The translations under genes and the position numbers were made by a program. Of a DNA stretch of 59,359 bases, positions 43,821 through 53,446 are shown piece by piece. The DNA is from Candidatus Gastranaerophilales bacterium. Lineage in GTDB: Bacteria; Cyanobacteriota; Vampirovibrionia; Gastranaerophilales; Gastranaerophilaceae. The DNA lies in assembly GCA_944326465.1 (NCBI GenBank), contig CALVEB010000013.1:1-59359 (forward strand), written 5' to 3'. Below the pieces are notes generated by a model. The model was not told the DNA's origin. It saw only the letters and a list, made by a program, of their open reading frames with translations, and searched no databases. Within the stretch, counting starts at the first letter, position 1. The number at the start of each line of letters is the position of its first letter.

Positions 43821-43847
43821 AAGGCCGGTATTAAAAATACCGGCCTT
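43821..43847. terminator. Bidirectional terminator between the hydrogenase and GGDEF/HD-GYP genes
   Basis: AAGGCCGGTATT/AATACCGGCCTT give a perfect long stem with a very short loop between convergent genes. Confidence 0.85.
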
Positions 43848-43858
43848 ATTTATTAATC

Positions 43859-45787
43859 TTAGATTGTTGTTGAAAGTGAAGGCGCAATTGCTATAAAGTG
43901 TCGAACTAAATCACTGTCCCACTGCGTACCTGCTCCCATTTTTAAGATTTCACAGGCTTTTTCGACCCCTAAACCTTTACGATACGGTCTGTCACTTATG
44001 AGAGCATGGAAAGCATCCGCAACAGCAACGATTCTCGCTGATAACGGTATTTCATCTCCTTTTAATTTGTCAGGATAACCGCTTCCGTCAATATGTTCAT
44101 GGTGATATTTAACCATAGGGATTAAATCATGTAATGCCTCATTTGGAGCCAAAACTTTTTCTGCGCCGATTGTCGGGTGCTGTTTCATAATCTGCCACTC
44201 ATCATCAGAAAGATGTGACGGCTTTTTCAACACGTTTTCCGGGATACCGATTTTGCCGACATCGTGTAAAAGCGCACCGAGTTTAATACGCTGCACTTCT
44301 TCTTCAGGAAGATTTATTGCTCGTGCCAGAGCTTCTGAATACCTTGAAACAGAGGTTGAATGACCTTTGGTGTAAGGGTCTTTTGCATCTATTGCGCCGG
44401 CAAGTGATGTTACCATTTCTATCAGGTGGTTTTGGGAAACTATCTGTTCGTTGTTGAATTTATGAACAAGCTCATCTTCAAAATTTATACCTAACTGAGC
44501 ATGCCGCTTGGCAATAACTTCGGCAAAAGAGTTAAGAGCCGCATCGTCCCAGAAATTAAAATCAGAAGAACTGATAATTGCTGACATGCCTTCTTTATAA
44601 CCCTTTGCCTGTGAAATATACATTGCCTGTTCGGCAAGGATGAGCAGTTTTTCCTGATCTTTAGTACAGTCAGGATAGGTGGAAATTCCGACTGAAACCT
44701 TAACAGGGCCGACATCATCAACAAAACAACAGGACAGAGTATATGTTATATATTCTGCCAGATACTTCGCATCTGCAGTATTTGTATCAGGAAGGACTAC
44801 AGCTATTTCATCACCGCCATAACGTCCGGCTTTGTCATTACTTCTGATATTTTGTTTGATTTTTTCTGCAAGTAGTTTGATTATCTCATCACCTTTGGCA
44901 TGTCCTAACTCTCTGTTTATTTTTGAGATGTTATTTATATCAAACATGATGATAGAAAGCTCTGTGTTATCCGCTTCTGCACGTTGTAATTCTGATGTAA
45001 GCACTTCCTGAAATCCGCGGTGAGTATATAAACCTGTTAAATTGTCAGTATTAGCATATTTACCTGCCATTTCACGCAATTCAACATTGTCCATAAACAT
45101 AGCACAATAATTAGATAAAAATGAAAACAGACCTATATGTGAATCCGCATCGTCTTTACCTATAATCATTACACCCTTACAACGCTTTAGAGAAATTAAC
45201 GGGATTAATAGAACATCTGATTTTGGTAAGTAAGGTATATTTAAAAAATTATTATCATTTAATATAACAGGTTCTACTGATGTAAAACACTGTACTATCG
45301 GATTTTTATCATCCGATAAAAATATTTTGGAAGAATAAGGACTTCCGGCATGGTTAAATAGTTTTAAATTGATACATTTAGATTTTTCGTGAAAAACGCC
45401 AAAAGCTGTGTAAACACTGCTTAACTTCTCGCAAAGTACATTATGAACAGCCGTAAATAATTCGTGTATTGTGTTTTTATCTTTCAGCGCTCTGTCCAGT
45501 TCTGTAATCAGCTCTGTATAGTCAATTGATGTGTTGTTTGTGTGAACTCGCGGATCTGTCATAAAGCCGCCATATAAACGGTTATGATTTTTAACATTGA
45601 AATTATTTATCCGTGCAACTATATTATTGGCTTCCTGTTCAATTGCAGAAGACATATTTATTTCAGAAGCAGGCTGATTTGACAGCTTCCTGTTTATGGG
45701 ATCTGTGGCATTTTTTCTGCGAATAGGGGCTGTTTGCCGCTGTTTCACAGTTTTTTTAGTTTCTGTTTCATTATTATTTTTATTCAA
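43859..45787 (-). CDS. GAF-like + GGDEF + HD-GYP cyclic-di-GMP signalling protein
   Basis: The 642-aa protein joins a GAF-like sensor region (about 80-215), a GGDEF domain with YGGDEI and NLTGLYTHRGFQEV (about 225-380), and an HD-GYP domain with LLHDVGKIGIPE and HHEHIDGSGYPD (about 440-630). GGDEF makes and HD-GYP degrades c-di-GMP, so the protein may do either or switch. The active-site GGDEI is within functional variation. The likely start is TTG, after AGGTGG; the nearby ATG is out of frame. It is convergent with the hydrogenase cluster, and a functional link is possible but not shown. Confidence 0.92.
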   Translation of the reverse strand: MNKNNNETETKKTVKQRQTAPIRRKNATDPINRKLSNQPASEINMSSAIEQEANNIVARINNFNVKNHNRLYGGFMTDPRVHTNNTSIDYTELITELDRALKDKNTIHELFTAVHNVLCEKLSSVYTAFGVFHEKSKCINLKLFNHAGSPYSSKIFLSDDKNPIVQCFTSVEPVILNDNNFLNIPYLPKSDVLLIPLISLKRCKGVMIIGKDDADSHIGLFSFLSNYCAMFMDNVELREMAGKYANTDNLTGLYTHRGFQEVLTSELQRAEADNTELSIIMFDINNISKINRELGHAKGDEIIKLLAEKIKQNIRSNDKAGRYGGDEIAVVLPDTNTADAKYLAEYITYTLSCCFVDDVGPVKVSVGISTYPDCTKDQEKLLILAEQAMYISQAKGYKEGMSAIISSSDFNFWDDAALNSFAEVIAKRHAQLGINFEDELVHKFNNEQIVSQNHLIEMVTSLAGAIDAKDPYTKGHSTSVSRYSEALARAINLPEEEVQRIKLGALLHDVGKIGIPENVLKKPSHLSDDEWQIMKQHPTIGAEKVLAPNEALHDLIPMVKYHHEHIDGSGYPDKLKGDEIPLSARIVAVADAFHALISDRPYRKGLGVEKACEILKMGAGTQWDSDLVRHFIAIAPSLSTTI

Positions 45788-46007
45788 AACTATTTTCCAC
45801 CTACTTACTACTTTTTTAAAACCACTGACAGGAATTTCTTGCCTGTAGTTTTGGAATGTTTAACATTCCTTAAAATATTTTACCCTAATACCGTCAAAAA
45901 ACAATACGTCGTTTGGACGGCAAAACATTATAATACTTTTGACCTTACAAAAATATTTATAATTATGTAAATCCTTTCTACCTCTTTTATTATTGAACAC
46001 AACTTGC

Positions 46008-46021
46008 ACTACATTTGTAGT
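46008..46021. promoter_or_regulatory. Palindrome ACTACA-TT-TGTAGT, CopY/BlaI-like operator
   Basis: The core TACATTTGTA fits the TACA-N2-TGTA box of CopY/BlaI/MecI repressors. On the minus strand it overlaps an extended -10 TGTTATACT. The 467-bp gap 45788-46254 that contains it holds no convincing gene, only AT-rich DNA, further -10-like hexamers and a GGAATG/CATTCC hairpin near 45858-45874. No BlaI-type regulator is in the window. Confidence 0.4.
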
Positions 46022-46157
46022 ATAACATTTTTTTTGGATTTTTTCTACCCTTTGCGGGTAAATTTTAAATTTTGTTAATATTGCCAATGTAATTTTCATT
46101 ATTTTATGGTATTGTTTATAAACAGACACCGATTTTAAAAAAAACATTTTTGCAGGA

Positions 46158-46254
46158 AGTTTATCTTTTTGGAGTGCAAAACATGGTGAGAACGGAAATT
46201 CGAAAAAGAAGTTAGAGATATAGACGGCTTCTTTTCGAAGTCATAGGAGTACAA
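46158..46254 (+). promoter_or_regulatory. Structured leader of the NhaD-type transporter gene
   Basis: AAAAGAAG (about 46204-46211) can pair with CTTCTTTT (about 46230-46237), while the second arm can instead pair with the CGAAG that follows, giving two exclusive stems just before AGGAGT. I could not match it to a known ion or metabolite riboswitch. Confidence 0.3.
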
Positions 46255-47586
46255 ATGTTAGAAGAAATTATTTCAACACACAGTATGGCAATATCAGGCG
46301 GAATTTTGCTTATTGCCTATGTATTTATTGCATGTGAGAAAGTACAGAAATCTGTTGTAGCACTTATCGGGGCGGCAATTACAATGCTATTAGGCCTATT
46401 ACCGTTTCACGGACATTATGATAAAGTATCCGGTGAATATATCCGCTCTGTATTTGATTATATAGAGTTTGATGTGATATTTTTACTTATTGGCATGATG
46501 ATAGTAGTTCATATTGCGAGTAAAAGCGGGATTTTTAAATGGATGGCTATTGAACTTTTGAAATTAACAAAAGGCCGTCCTAAACTTGTGTTGTTCACGC
46601 TGGCAGCTTTTACGGCTGTTGCGTCTGCTTTTCTTGACAATGTTACGACTGTTGTCCTTATCATGCCTGTTACTTTTGTTATTGCAGGTGAGCTTGAGAT
46701 TGATCCCGTACCTTTTTTAATTACGGAGATTCTGGCCTCAAATATTGGAGGTACAGCAACACTTATCGGAGATCCGCCAAATATAATTATCGGAGCAAAA
46801 GCGGGATTGAGCTTTATGGATTTTGCCAATGAACTTACGGGTATTGTTGTTCTGATATTCGCCGTTACTATTGCATTGCTGATATTTATGTTTCGGGATA
46901 GTCTAAAAGCAGATGATGAAAAAATGGCACATGTAGCTAATTTAGATAACAGTAAAACTATTACAGATAAAAAGCTGGTGCGGCGAGCAATAATTACATT
47001 ATTACTTGTAATCCTCGGGTTTGTAACGCATGATATAACTCATATTGATGCGTTTGTTTTTGCGGTTGCCGGTGCTGCGATTCTTTTGATATTCGAAAAT
47101 CCAAAAGAGATTTACAAAGATGTAGAGTGGCTTACTATATTTTTCTTTGTCGGCTTATTTATTATAATCGGCGGATTTGAAGCAAGCGGCGGGATAAGTT
47201 TTCTTGCAGAAAAACTTATTGAACTGACGAACGGCAGTCTTGATGCTGCGGCGATGCTGGTACTGTGGGGCTCAGGAATATTATCAGGTATAGTTGATAA
47301 CATACCTTATACAGCTACAATGGCGCCGCTTATTGCAGAAGTTCAGCATGTAATGCCATATACAGGTGCAGGACATCATCCGTTATGGTGGGCGCTTTCG
47401 CTCGGAGCATGTTTGGGCGGAAACTTAACGATAATAGGCGCTGCTGCTAATGTAATTGTTAGTGAAACAGCTGCAGCTTATTCAAAGCCTGTTTCTTTTA
47501 TGCGATTTTTAAAGTACGGGGTGATCACGACATTTATATCACTTGTTTTAAGTTCTCTTTATCTCTATTTTAAATATCTTATGTGA
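46255..47586 (+). CDS. ArsB/NhaD-type ion transporter (IT superfamily)
   Basis: This inner-membrane transporter of the NhaD/ArsB/P-protein group likely exchanges Na+ and H+ or exports an oxyanion. The 443-aa protein has about 11-12 hydrophobic helices and the family's two re-entrant motifs, SAFLDNVTTVVLIMP with ATLIGDPPNIIIG, and SGIVDNIPYTATMAP with GACLGGNLTIIGAAAN. The start follows AGGAGT. It stands alone. Na+/H+ antiport is somewhat favoured by the DPPN motif, but no arsenic or other genes give context. Confidence 0.9.
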   Translation: MLEEIISTHSMAISGGILLIAYVFIACEKVQKSVVALIGAAITMLLGLLPFHGHYDKVSGEYIRSVFDYIEFDVIFLLIGMMIVVHIASKSGIFKWMAIELLKLTKGRPKLVLFTLAAFTAVASAFLDNVTTVVLIMPVTFVIAGELEIDPVPFLITEILASNIGGTATLIGDPPNIIIGAKAGLSFMDFANELTGIVVLIFAVTIALLIFMFRDSLKADDEKMAHVANLDNSKTITDKKLVRRAIITLLLVILGFVTHDITHIDAFVFAVAGAAILLIFENPKEIYKDVEWLTIFFFVGLFIIIGGFEASGGISFLAEKLIELTNGSLDAAAMLVLWGSGILSGIVDNIPYTATMAPLIAEVQHVMPYTGAGHHPLWWALSLGACLGGNLTIIGAAANVIVSETAAAYSKPVSFMRFLKYGVITTFISLVLSSLYLYFKYLM

Positions 47587-47667
47587 TTATGTAATAAAAG
47601 GGTTGATAATGTATAATTTATTTCCGGTATTAAATCAGCCGGTTACTTTAATTATTGAATAAGTTTA

Positions 47668-47676
47668 TGATATAAT
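47668..47676 (+). promoter_or_regulatory. Extended -10 promoter of the rbfA-truB operon
   Basis: TGA-TATAAT lies about 22 nt before the rbfA ATG, with AAAGGAG between. Confidence 0.55.
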
Positions 47677-47697
47677 TATTTTGAAAAGGAGAAAAAT

Positions 47698-48042
47698 ATG
47701 ACTTTACGAAATGAAAGAGTAAGAAAAGAATTAATGCGTGATATTTCCGAGATATTGCGTAAAGAAATACGCGGACTACTTGGCGTTGTGTCAATTATAG
47801 ATGTTGAAGTATCTCATGATAATTCTTTTGCTAAAGTCATATATAGTGTTCTCGGGTCTCCCGAACAGATAGAAAAGTCTAAAGAAATAATAGAAAAAAG
47901 TACGCCAAAAATCAGATATGAGGTAGGTAAACGTATACGGCTGCGTCTTACTCCGGAATTGAAATTTGTATACAGTGATTCATTTGAAAAAGGTTCCAGA
48001 GTTACCGAAATTATTGATAAAATTTCGCGTGGAGAATTATAA
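47698..48042 (+). CDS. rbfA: Ribosome-binding factor A
   Basis: RbfA is a KH-fold factor for 16S rRNA 5'-end maturation and 30S assembly. The 114-aa protein has RVRKELMRDISEILRKEI, SIIDVEVSHDNSFAKVIYSVLG and RLTPELKFVYSDS, and normal length. A strong AAAGGAG precedes it. truB follows after 2 bp, the usual rbfA-truB order. Confidence 0.96.
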   Translation: MTLRNERVRKELMRDISEILRKEIRGLLGVVSIIDVEVSHDNSFAKVIYSVLGSPEQIEKSKEIIEKSTPKIRYEVGKRIRLRLTPELKFVYSDSFEKGSRVTEIIDKISRGEL

Positions 48043-48044
48043 TT

Positions 48045-48932
48045 GTGTATACCTGTAATGAAAATAAGCAGGATTATTTTGGCTTTTTAAATATTTATAA
48101 ACCTGCCGGCATGACATCTCATGACGTTGTTTATAAAATACGAAAAATATCAGGAATAAAGCAGGTCGGCCACACAGGAACTCTTGACCCTTTTGCAGAA
48201 GGTGTTTTGCCGGTTTGTTTAGGTAAAGCAACAAGACTTATTGAATATTTGACTGATGATAAAGAATATCTGGCAACCGTGCAATTCGGAAAAAGTACTG
48301 CGACTTATGACCTTGAGGGGGAAGTAACAAATATCTCTGCATTCAAGGTAAATGAAAATGATATTCTGACTGCACTAAAAAATTTTGAGGGCGAAATTGA
48401 ACAACTTCCGCCAATCTACTCCGCAATAAAAGTTAACGGGAAAAAATTATATGATTATGCAAGAAAAGGTCAGGATGTTGAAATAAAGCCAAGAAAAGTA
48501 TTTATTGAAAAAATTGAATTGAAAAGTTTTGATTACGAAAATCAATCAGCAGAAATACTTATAAAATGTTCTAAAGGAACATATATACGTTCAATTGCAC
48601 ATGATTTAGGAAAGATAACAGGTGCTTATGCGTATTTAACAAAATTAACAAGAACACAGGCAGGAAAATTTATAATTAATGATGCCATAAAGCTTGACGA
48701 AATTGAAAATAATTTTTCGACAGATATGTTAATTAATCCGTTGGATGTTATTGAATTGCCGCAAATTAATGTAAAGGAAGAAGAACTGGAAAAAATTCAC
48801 AACGGACAATTTTTGCAAAATTTCGGAGAAAAAAATGGTCAACCTGTTATTTTGATTTATAATAACAGTGTTATCTGCGCCGTTGGCGCGGCAGAAGATA
48901 ATAAAATTAAATTAAAGAAAGTGTTCATATAG
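48045..48932 (+). CDS. truB: tRNA pseudouridine-55 synthase
   Basis: TruB makes psi55 in the T-loop of tRNA. The 295-aa protein shows the family block GFLNIYKPAGMTSHDVV, VGHTGTLDPFAEGVLPVCLG with the catalytic Asp, and CSKGTYIRSIAHDLG. It starts with GTG two bases after rbfA; the first nearby ATG is out of frame and the GGAG is 12 nt upstream, inside rbfA, so translation is probably coupled. Confidence 0.96.
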   Translation: MYTCNENKQDYFGFLNIYKPAGMTSHDVVYKIRKISGIKQVGHTGTLDPFAEGVLPVCLGKATRLIEYLTDDKEYLATVQFGKSTATYDLEGEVTNISAFKVNENDILTALKNFEGEIEQLPPIYSAIKVNGKKLYDYARKGQDVEIKPRKVFIEKIELKSFDYENQSAEILIKCSKGTYIRSIAHDLGKITGAYAYLTKLTRTQAGKFIINDAIKLDEIENNFSTDMLINPLDVIELPQINVKEEELEKIHNGQFLQNFGEKNGQPVILIYNNSVICAVGAAEDNKIKLKKVFI

Positions 48933-48933
48933 T

Positions 48934-49791
48934 ATGAAAAAGATATTTATTCTGCTATTTTTGCTGGCTATATCTATTCCGGCGATTGCAGGCAATTGTA
49001 ACGAAGAATTTAAATGTCCTGTCGAAAACAGTTTAACTCCGGGGTATTCGCGATTCCTCAGCAGCGTTACCGGTAATAAATTTCTGGCTGAAAAAATAGC
49101 ACAGGCTATTATCAAAAAAAATATTAAGAAAAACGCGCAAGGGAATTTCTGTGTAAAATTAAAATCTTACAGTGCACGTGATATGAAGGCAGGACGCTTT
49201 AAATCTTTTGAATTGAAGGGGCATGATGTTAATTTTGAAGGCATATATGTTTCAGAATTTGTTCTCAAGACTATATGTGATTTTAATTATATAAATCTTG
49301 ATAAAGATTGGAATATGACTGTTGTGGATGATGTCCCGATGTCCTTTAACTTTATGATAACGGATGAAGATTTGAATAAAACAATGGCGTCCGCCGGGTA
49401 TCTGAAAGTTCTTCAGGATATAAATCTTCTAGGCTGCGGATTTATTACAATACAATCAACAGATTTAAGAATAAAAGACAATAAAATTTATTACATTTTA
49501 AAATTTGCAATACCTTTTGTAAGAAAGCCGCAGGAAGTTGTTATAAAAGCAGGATTAGAAGTAAAAAACGGTGATATAAAATTTGCAGATGTTCAGATTC
49601 TTAATGAAGATTTTATATTAAAGTCTGATAAATTGTCATCTATTTTAAATTATATTAATCCACTTGATTTTTCTGTTAAAATACTGGAAAATAAAGATGC
49701 AAAGCTTAAAATAAAAAATGTGTCAATTACAAATAATAAAATACTTGTTGACGGTACAGTTGTTTTGTTGAAAGATATAATCAAAGAATAA
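48934..49791 (+). CDS. Exported DUF2993 (LmeA-like) protein
   Basis: The 285-aa protein has a signal peptide (1-19, ending AIA) and the DUF2993 pattern: FCVKLKSYSARDMKAGRFKS-like N-terminal strand, DVPMSFNFMITDEDLN and repeated beta strands to the end. DUF2993 proteins are common in cyanobacteria and actinobacteria and resemble tubular lipid-binding folds. It starts 1 bp after truB and is 11 bp before the GerMN gene, so it belongs to the same operon; the link to tRNA modification is probably only positional. Confidence 0.82.
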   Translation: MKKIFILLFLLAISIPAIAGNCNEEFKCPVENSLTPGYSRFLSSVTGNKFLAEKIAQAIIKKNIKKNAQGNFCVKLKSYSARDMKAGRFKSFELKGHDVNFEGIYVSEFVLKTICDFNYINLDKDWNMTVVDDVPMSFNFMITDEDLNKTMASAGYLKVLQDINLLGCGFITIQSTDLRIKDNKIYYILKFAIPFVRKPQEVVIKAGLEVKNGDIKFADVQILNEDFILKSDKLSSILNYINPLDFSVKILENKDAKLKIKNVSITNNKILVDGTVVLLKDIIKE

Positions 49792-49802
49792 GGAATTGAA
49801 TT

Positions 49803-50408
49803 ATGCGAAAAGATCAAAAGGTATTTTTAGGAACACTTGCAGTAATAATGGTTGCGGTTTGTGCATTTACAGCAATGAAAGTCTTGTATAATGATGAGCA
49901 GGCAGCAACAGGCCCGCTTTTACCGGTGCAGGAACAGGGGACAGAGCAGCCGCAGGAGGATGAAAAACCGGTTGAAAAAGAAAAAGTTTATGTAAATGTA
50001 TTTTTTATCGGTCAGGATGAAAACCATTATGAAGTATATAAAGCTGTTAAACGTGAATACGATCAGGCTGTGGATGGCTCTAAAATAGAATATGCAATTG
50101 ACAGTCTTATAATGGGGCCGAAACCTGAAGAAAAAGTTTATGGAGTATATTCAGAAATTCCGTCAGGAACACGTGTTATTTCAATTACAGAACGCCCTGA
50201 AGGTATAATTATTAATCTGTCATCTGAATTTGAAGCCGGCGGCGGAACTGATAGTATTTATAAAAGAATATATCAGTTGATAAAGACAGCCAAAAGAAAT
50301 ACAGATAAGCCGGTTTATCTGTATATCGAAGGCCGCAAAGCGGATGTTATAGGCGGTGAAGGTATTATGTTGAATCAACCTTTAAATGAAAATTCACTGG
50401 ATGGCTAA
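49803..50408 (+). CDS. Membrane-anchored GerMN-domain protein
   Basis: The 201-aa protein has one N-terminal transmembrane helix (VFLGTLAVIMVAVCAFTAM), a Glu/Pro-rich linker (about 32-60) and a GerMN domain (about 61-190) with VYVNVFFIG, YAIDSLIMGPKPEE, IPSGTRVISI and IYQLIKTAKRNTDKPVYLYIEG. GerMN occurs in spore germination and in cyanobacterial envelope proteins; no sporulation genes are seen, so an envelope role is likelier. It follows the DUF2993 gene by 11 bp. Confidence 0.85.
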   Translation: MRKDQKVFLGTLAVIMVAVCAFTAMKVLYNDEQAATGPLLPVQEQGTEQPQEDEKPVEKEKVYVNVFFIGQDENHYEVYKAVKREYDQAVDGSKIEYAIDSLIMGPKPEEKVYGVYSEIPSGTRVISITERPEGIIINLSSEFEAGGGTDSIYKRIYQLIKTAKRNTDKPVYLYIEGRKADVIGGEGIMLNQPLNENSLDG

Positions 50409-50414
50409 ACAGGC

Positions 50415-50681
50415 ATGGAAAAAGATTTAGATTATTATTTAAATTTAAACTGGACTTTAATAGAAGGGCAAGATCTTGATTTTGAGGGAAAGCCTTACTT
50501 CTATATTGAAATAAAAGAGCTTCCGAGTTTTGTGTTCTGTGCTAAGACAATAGAAAAGGCACGTGCAAATTATAAACAACAGCTTGCACTGACATTAAAA
50601 ATTATGATTGAAGAAGGCGATGAAATAATAGAGCCTGATGACTTTGAAGACGAACCTGACTGGGAAAGTTTGTGTCCGTAA
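50415..50681 (+). CDS. HicB-like antitoxin-fold protein, without a HicA partner
   Basis: The 88-aa protein has the partial RNase H-like HicB pattern: YFYIEIKELPSFVF, TIEKARANYKQQLALTLKIMIEEGDEI, and IEPDDFEDEP near the end. HicB neutralises the mRNA-interferase toxin HicA, but no hicA-sized gene is adjacent. The acidic C-terminus lacks a DNA-binding domain. It is the last gene of the rbfA operon, 6 bp after the GerMN gene. Confidence 0.65.
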   Translation: MEKDLDYYLNLNWTLIEGQDLDFEGKPYFYIEIKELPSFVFCAKTIEKARANYKQQLALTLKIMIEEGDEIIEPDDFEDEPDWESLCP

Positions 50682-50696
50682 AAAGAGTATTATTAA

Positions 50697-50730
50697 GCAA
50701 AAAAAATCGGGAGTCATTAAGGCTCCCGAT
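50697..50730 (-). terminator. clpB terminator
   Basis: ATCGGGAG/CTCCCGAT (50706-50713 and 50723-50730) is followed by a T run on the minus strand. It lies between convergent operons. Confidence 0.8.
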
Positions 50731-50736
50731 TAATGT

Positions 50737-53346
50737 TTATTTGGTTTCATTTTTGGTGAATGTAATTTCGTCATTATTTACGTCAATTACAACAATATCG
50801 CCGCGGCGGAATTTCTGTTCAAGCAGCAATTTTGACAGCGGGTTTTCTACCATCTGGCGGATTACACGTTTCAGCGGTCTTGCTCCGTATACAGGATTAA
50901 AGCCGCGTGTTGCCAGAAATTCTTTTGCTTCATCAGTTATTGTAAATTCTATTTCCTGATCAGCAAGGAGTTTTCTTAAATAATCCATCTGGATATCGAC
51001 TATTGCAGACAATTGCTGTAAGTTCAGTGCTTTGAAGAATATTGTTTCATCTATTCTGTTTAAAAATTCCGGTTTGAAACGGCTTTTTAAGACTTCCATA
51101 ACCTTGTCTTTTGTTTCTTCAAAATCTTGCTGTGACATCATTGAATTCAGGGTGTTTTCAAGAATTATATCACTGCCGATGTTACTTGTCATAATGATAA
51201 GTGTGTTTTTAAAGTCAATTGTTCTGCCTTTAGAATCTGTCAAACGTCCGTCATCAAAGATTTGGAGCATTATATTGAACACATCCGGATGAGCTTTTTC
51301 AATTTCATCAAAAAGTACAACAGAATATGGTTTTCTTCTGACAGCTTCGGTTAACTGACCGCCTTCTTCATAACCGACATATCCCGGAGGTGCTCCGACA
51401 AGTCTTGCAACATTGTGTTTTTCCATATATTCTGACATATCAATACGGATAAGTGCATCTTCATCGTTGAACATAAATTCTGCAAGTGCTTTGGCTAATT
51501 CTGTTTTACCAACACCTGTCGGACCTAAGAACAGGAATGTACCAATCGGGCGTTTCGGGTCTTTTAAACCGGAACGCGCACGACGTATCGCGTCAGATAC
51601 AGTTTTTACCGCTTCATCCTGCCCGATAAGTCGTTTATGCAAAATGTCTTCCATTTTTAACAGTTTTTGTTTTTCACTTTCAACAAGTTTGTTTACAGGA
51701 ATGCCGGTCCATTTGCTTACGACATTAGCAATATCTTCTGCGTCTATTTCTTCTTTAAGCAGCTGATTAGATACTCTTTCCTTGTTTTGAATTGCTTTTA
51801 ACTGTTTTTCTAATTCAAGCAATTTGCCGTATTTAAGTTCGGCTGCTGTTTGCAAATCAGTGTTGCGTTCTGCTTCTTCAATTTTGCGCTTAACGTCTTC
51901 GATTTGTTCTTTTAAACCGGCTTCACCTGTGATTGTGGCTTTTTCGCTTTCCCATTGTGCTTTGAGTTTTGATGTTTTTGTTTCAAGTTCATCAATCTGT
52001 TTTGATATATCTTCGACTTTAGCTTTTGCCTCGTCACTATCTTCTTTTTTCAATGCTTCACGTTCAATTTCCAATTGAATTTTCTGACGGAGCATTGAAT
52101 CTATTTCTTCCGGCATAGAGTCTATCTGGATACGTAAAGAAGATGCAGCTTCATCAATCAGGTCAATTGCTTTATCCGGCAAAAATCTGTCAGTGATGTA
52201 TCTATCGGAAAGCTTTGCGGCTTCAATCAGCGCATCATCAAGTATTCTGACGCCGTGGTGTACTTCGTATTTATCTTTCAGACCACGCAAGATACTTATT
52301 GTATCTTCAACACTCGGTTCATCAACCATAACAGGCTGGAAACGACGTTCAAGTGCCGGATCTTTTTCTATGTATTTTCTGTATTCATTAATAGTAGTTG
52401 CGCCTATTGTTCTTAAAACGCCTCTTGCAAGCATTGGTTTTAAGAGATTGCCGGCGTCCATAGAGCCTTCTGTTGCACCTGCCCCGACTACGGTGTGTAA
52501 TTCATCAATGAACATTACTATTTCGCCGTTTGAATCTTCGACTTCTTTTAAAACAGCTTTCAAACGTTCTTCAAATTCACCGCGGAATTTAGCGCCTGCA
52601 ACAAGTGCACCCAAATCCAGTGAAATAAGTTTAACATCTTTAAGGCTCATTGGCACATCGCCTCTTACGATACGCTGTGCAAGTCCTTCAACTATTGCGG
52701 TTTTACCGACACCCGGTTCACCTATCAGAACAGGGTTGTTTTTTGTTCTTCTGTTAAGTACCTGAATAATTCTTCTGACTTCTTCATCACGGCCGATAAC
52801 AGGGTCGAGTTTGCCTTTTCTTGCAAGGGCTGTAAGGTCAGTTGAATATTTTTCAAGTGCTTTCATATTTTCTTCTGCATTTTTATTATCCACTTTTTTA
52901 TTACCTCTTATTTTTTTCATTACATTTAATACATTTGAGCTTTCTACTCTGAAATCTTTCAGGAGCTTTTGGATATTAGAATTATCAAGTCTTGTCATTG
53001 CGAGTAAAATCAATTCAATTCCGACAAATTCATCTTTCATTTCTCCTGCAATATCCTGCGCTGTATCAAGCAGTCTTACTGTTTCGTTTGAGAGAAACAA
53101 CTGGCTTGTGTTAGGCGGTGTAGAAATCGTCGGAAATGCGTTTACGGCAGCCACGACTCTATCTATAAAACTCTGTGTCAGAAGTTTTAACTCAGTCAGA
53201 TAATCTTTTATAATACCGTTATCTCTAATCATCGCAAGCATAATATGTTCGGGCTGCAATTCTGTATTCTTGTGTGAATTCATAATTGCGCTTGCGGATG
53301 ACAAAATTTCCTGAGAATAATTAGTCAGTTTGTTAAAATCTACCAT
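50737..53346 (-). CDS. clpB: ClpB protein disaggregase
   Basis: ClpB is the hexameric AAA+ chaperone that rescues aggregated proteins with DnaK. The 869-aa protein has the Clp N-domain (1-145), AAA-1 with Walker A GEPGVGKT and Walker B MFIDELHT, the long coiled-coil middle domain (about 400-525), AAA-2 with Walker A GPTGVGKT and GYVGYEEGG, and the C-terminal D2 small domain. The middle domain distinguishes it from ClpA and ClpC. It lacks a ClpP-binding loop by eye. The upstream region shows no CIRCE inverted repeat. A GGAG lies 7 nt before the ATG. Confidence 0.97.
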   Translation of the reverse strand: MVDFNKLTNYSQEILSSASAIMNSHKNTELQPEHIMLAMIRDNGIIKDYLTELKLLTQSFIDRVVAAVNAFPTISTPPNTSQLFLSNETVRLLDTAQDIAGEMKDEFVGIELILLAMTRLDNSNIQKLLKDFRVESSNVLNVMKKIRGNKKVDNKNAEENMKALEKYSTDLTALARKGKLDPVIGRDEEVRRIIQVLNRRTKNNPVLIGEPGVGKTAIVEGLAQRIVRGDVPMSLKDVKLISLDLGALVAGAKFRGEFEERLKAVLKEVEDSNGEIVMFIDELHTVVGAGATEGSMDAGNLLKPMLARGVLRTIGATTINEYRKYIEKDPALERRFQPVMVDEPSVEDTISILRGLKDKYEVHHGVRILDDALIEAAKLSDRYITDRFLPDKAIDLIDEAASSLRIQIDSMPEEIDSMLRQKIQLEIEREALKKEDSDEAKAKVEDISKQIDELETKTSKLKAQWESEKATITGEAGLKEQIEDVKRKIEEAERNTDLQTAAELKYGKLLELEKQLKAIQNKERVSNQLLKEEIDAEDIANVVSKWTGIPVNKLVESEKQKLLKMEDILHKRLIGQDEAVKTVSDAIRRARSGLKDPKRPIGTFLFLGPTGVGKTELAKALAEFMFNDEDALIRIDMSEYMEKHNVARLVGAPPGYVGYEEGGQLTEAVRRKPYSVVLFDEIEKAHPDVFNIMLQIFDDGRLTDSKGRTIDFKNTLIIMTSNIGSDIILENTLNSMMSQQDFEETKDKVMEVLKSRFKPEFLNRIDETIFFKALNLQQLSAIVDIQMDYLRKLLADQEIEFTITDEAKEFLATRGFNPVYGARPLKRVIRQMVENPLSKLLLEQKFRRGDIVVIDVNNDEITFTKNETK

Positions 53347-53446
53347 AGTCCAACTCCATTAACTGTTACTTGTATTATCATTTTAAGGCTAATTTGGCAA
53401 AAGTCAGTAAAATTAACGATTATTTAATATTTTAAGGTAAAAAGGG

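Noticed and set aside
45860-46147. 95-codon minus-strand ORF
   Set aside because: It covers the promoter region of the GGDEF/HD-GYP gene, is Lys/Phe-rich by composition and has no ribosome site.
52193-52765. 190-codon plus-strand ORF opposite clpB
   Set aside because: It is a Ser-rich antisense shadow of the conserved AAA-1 region.
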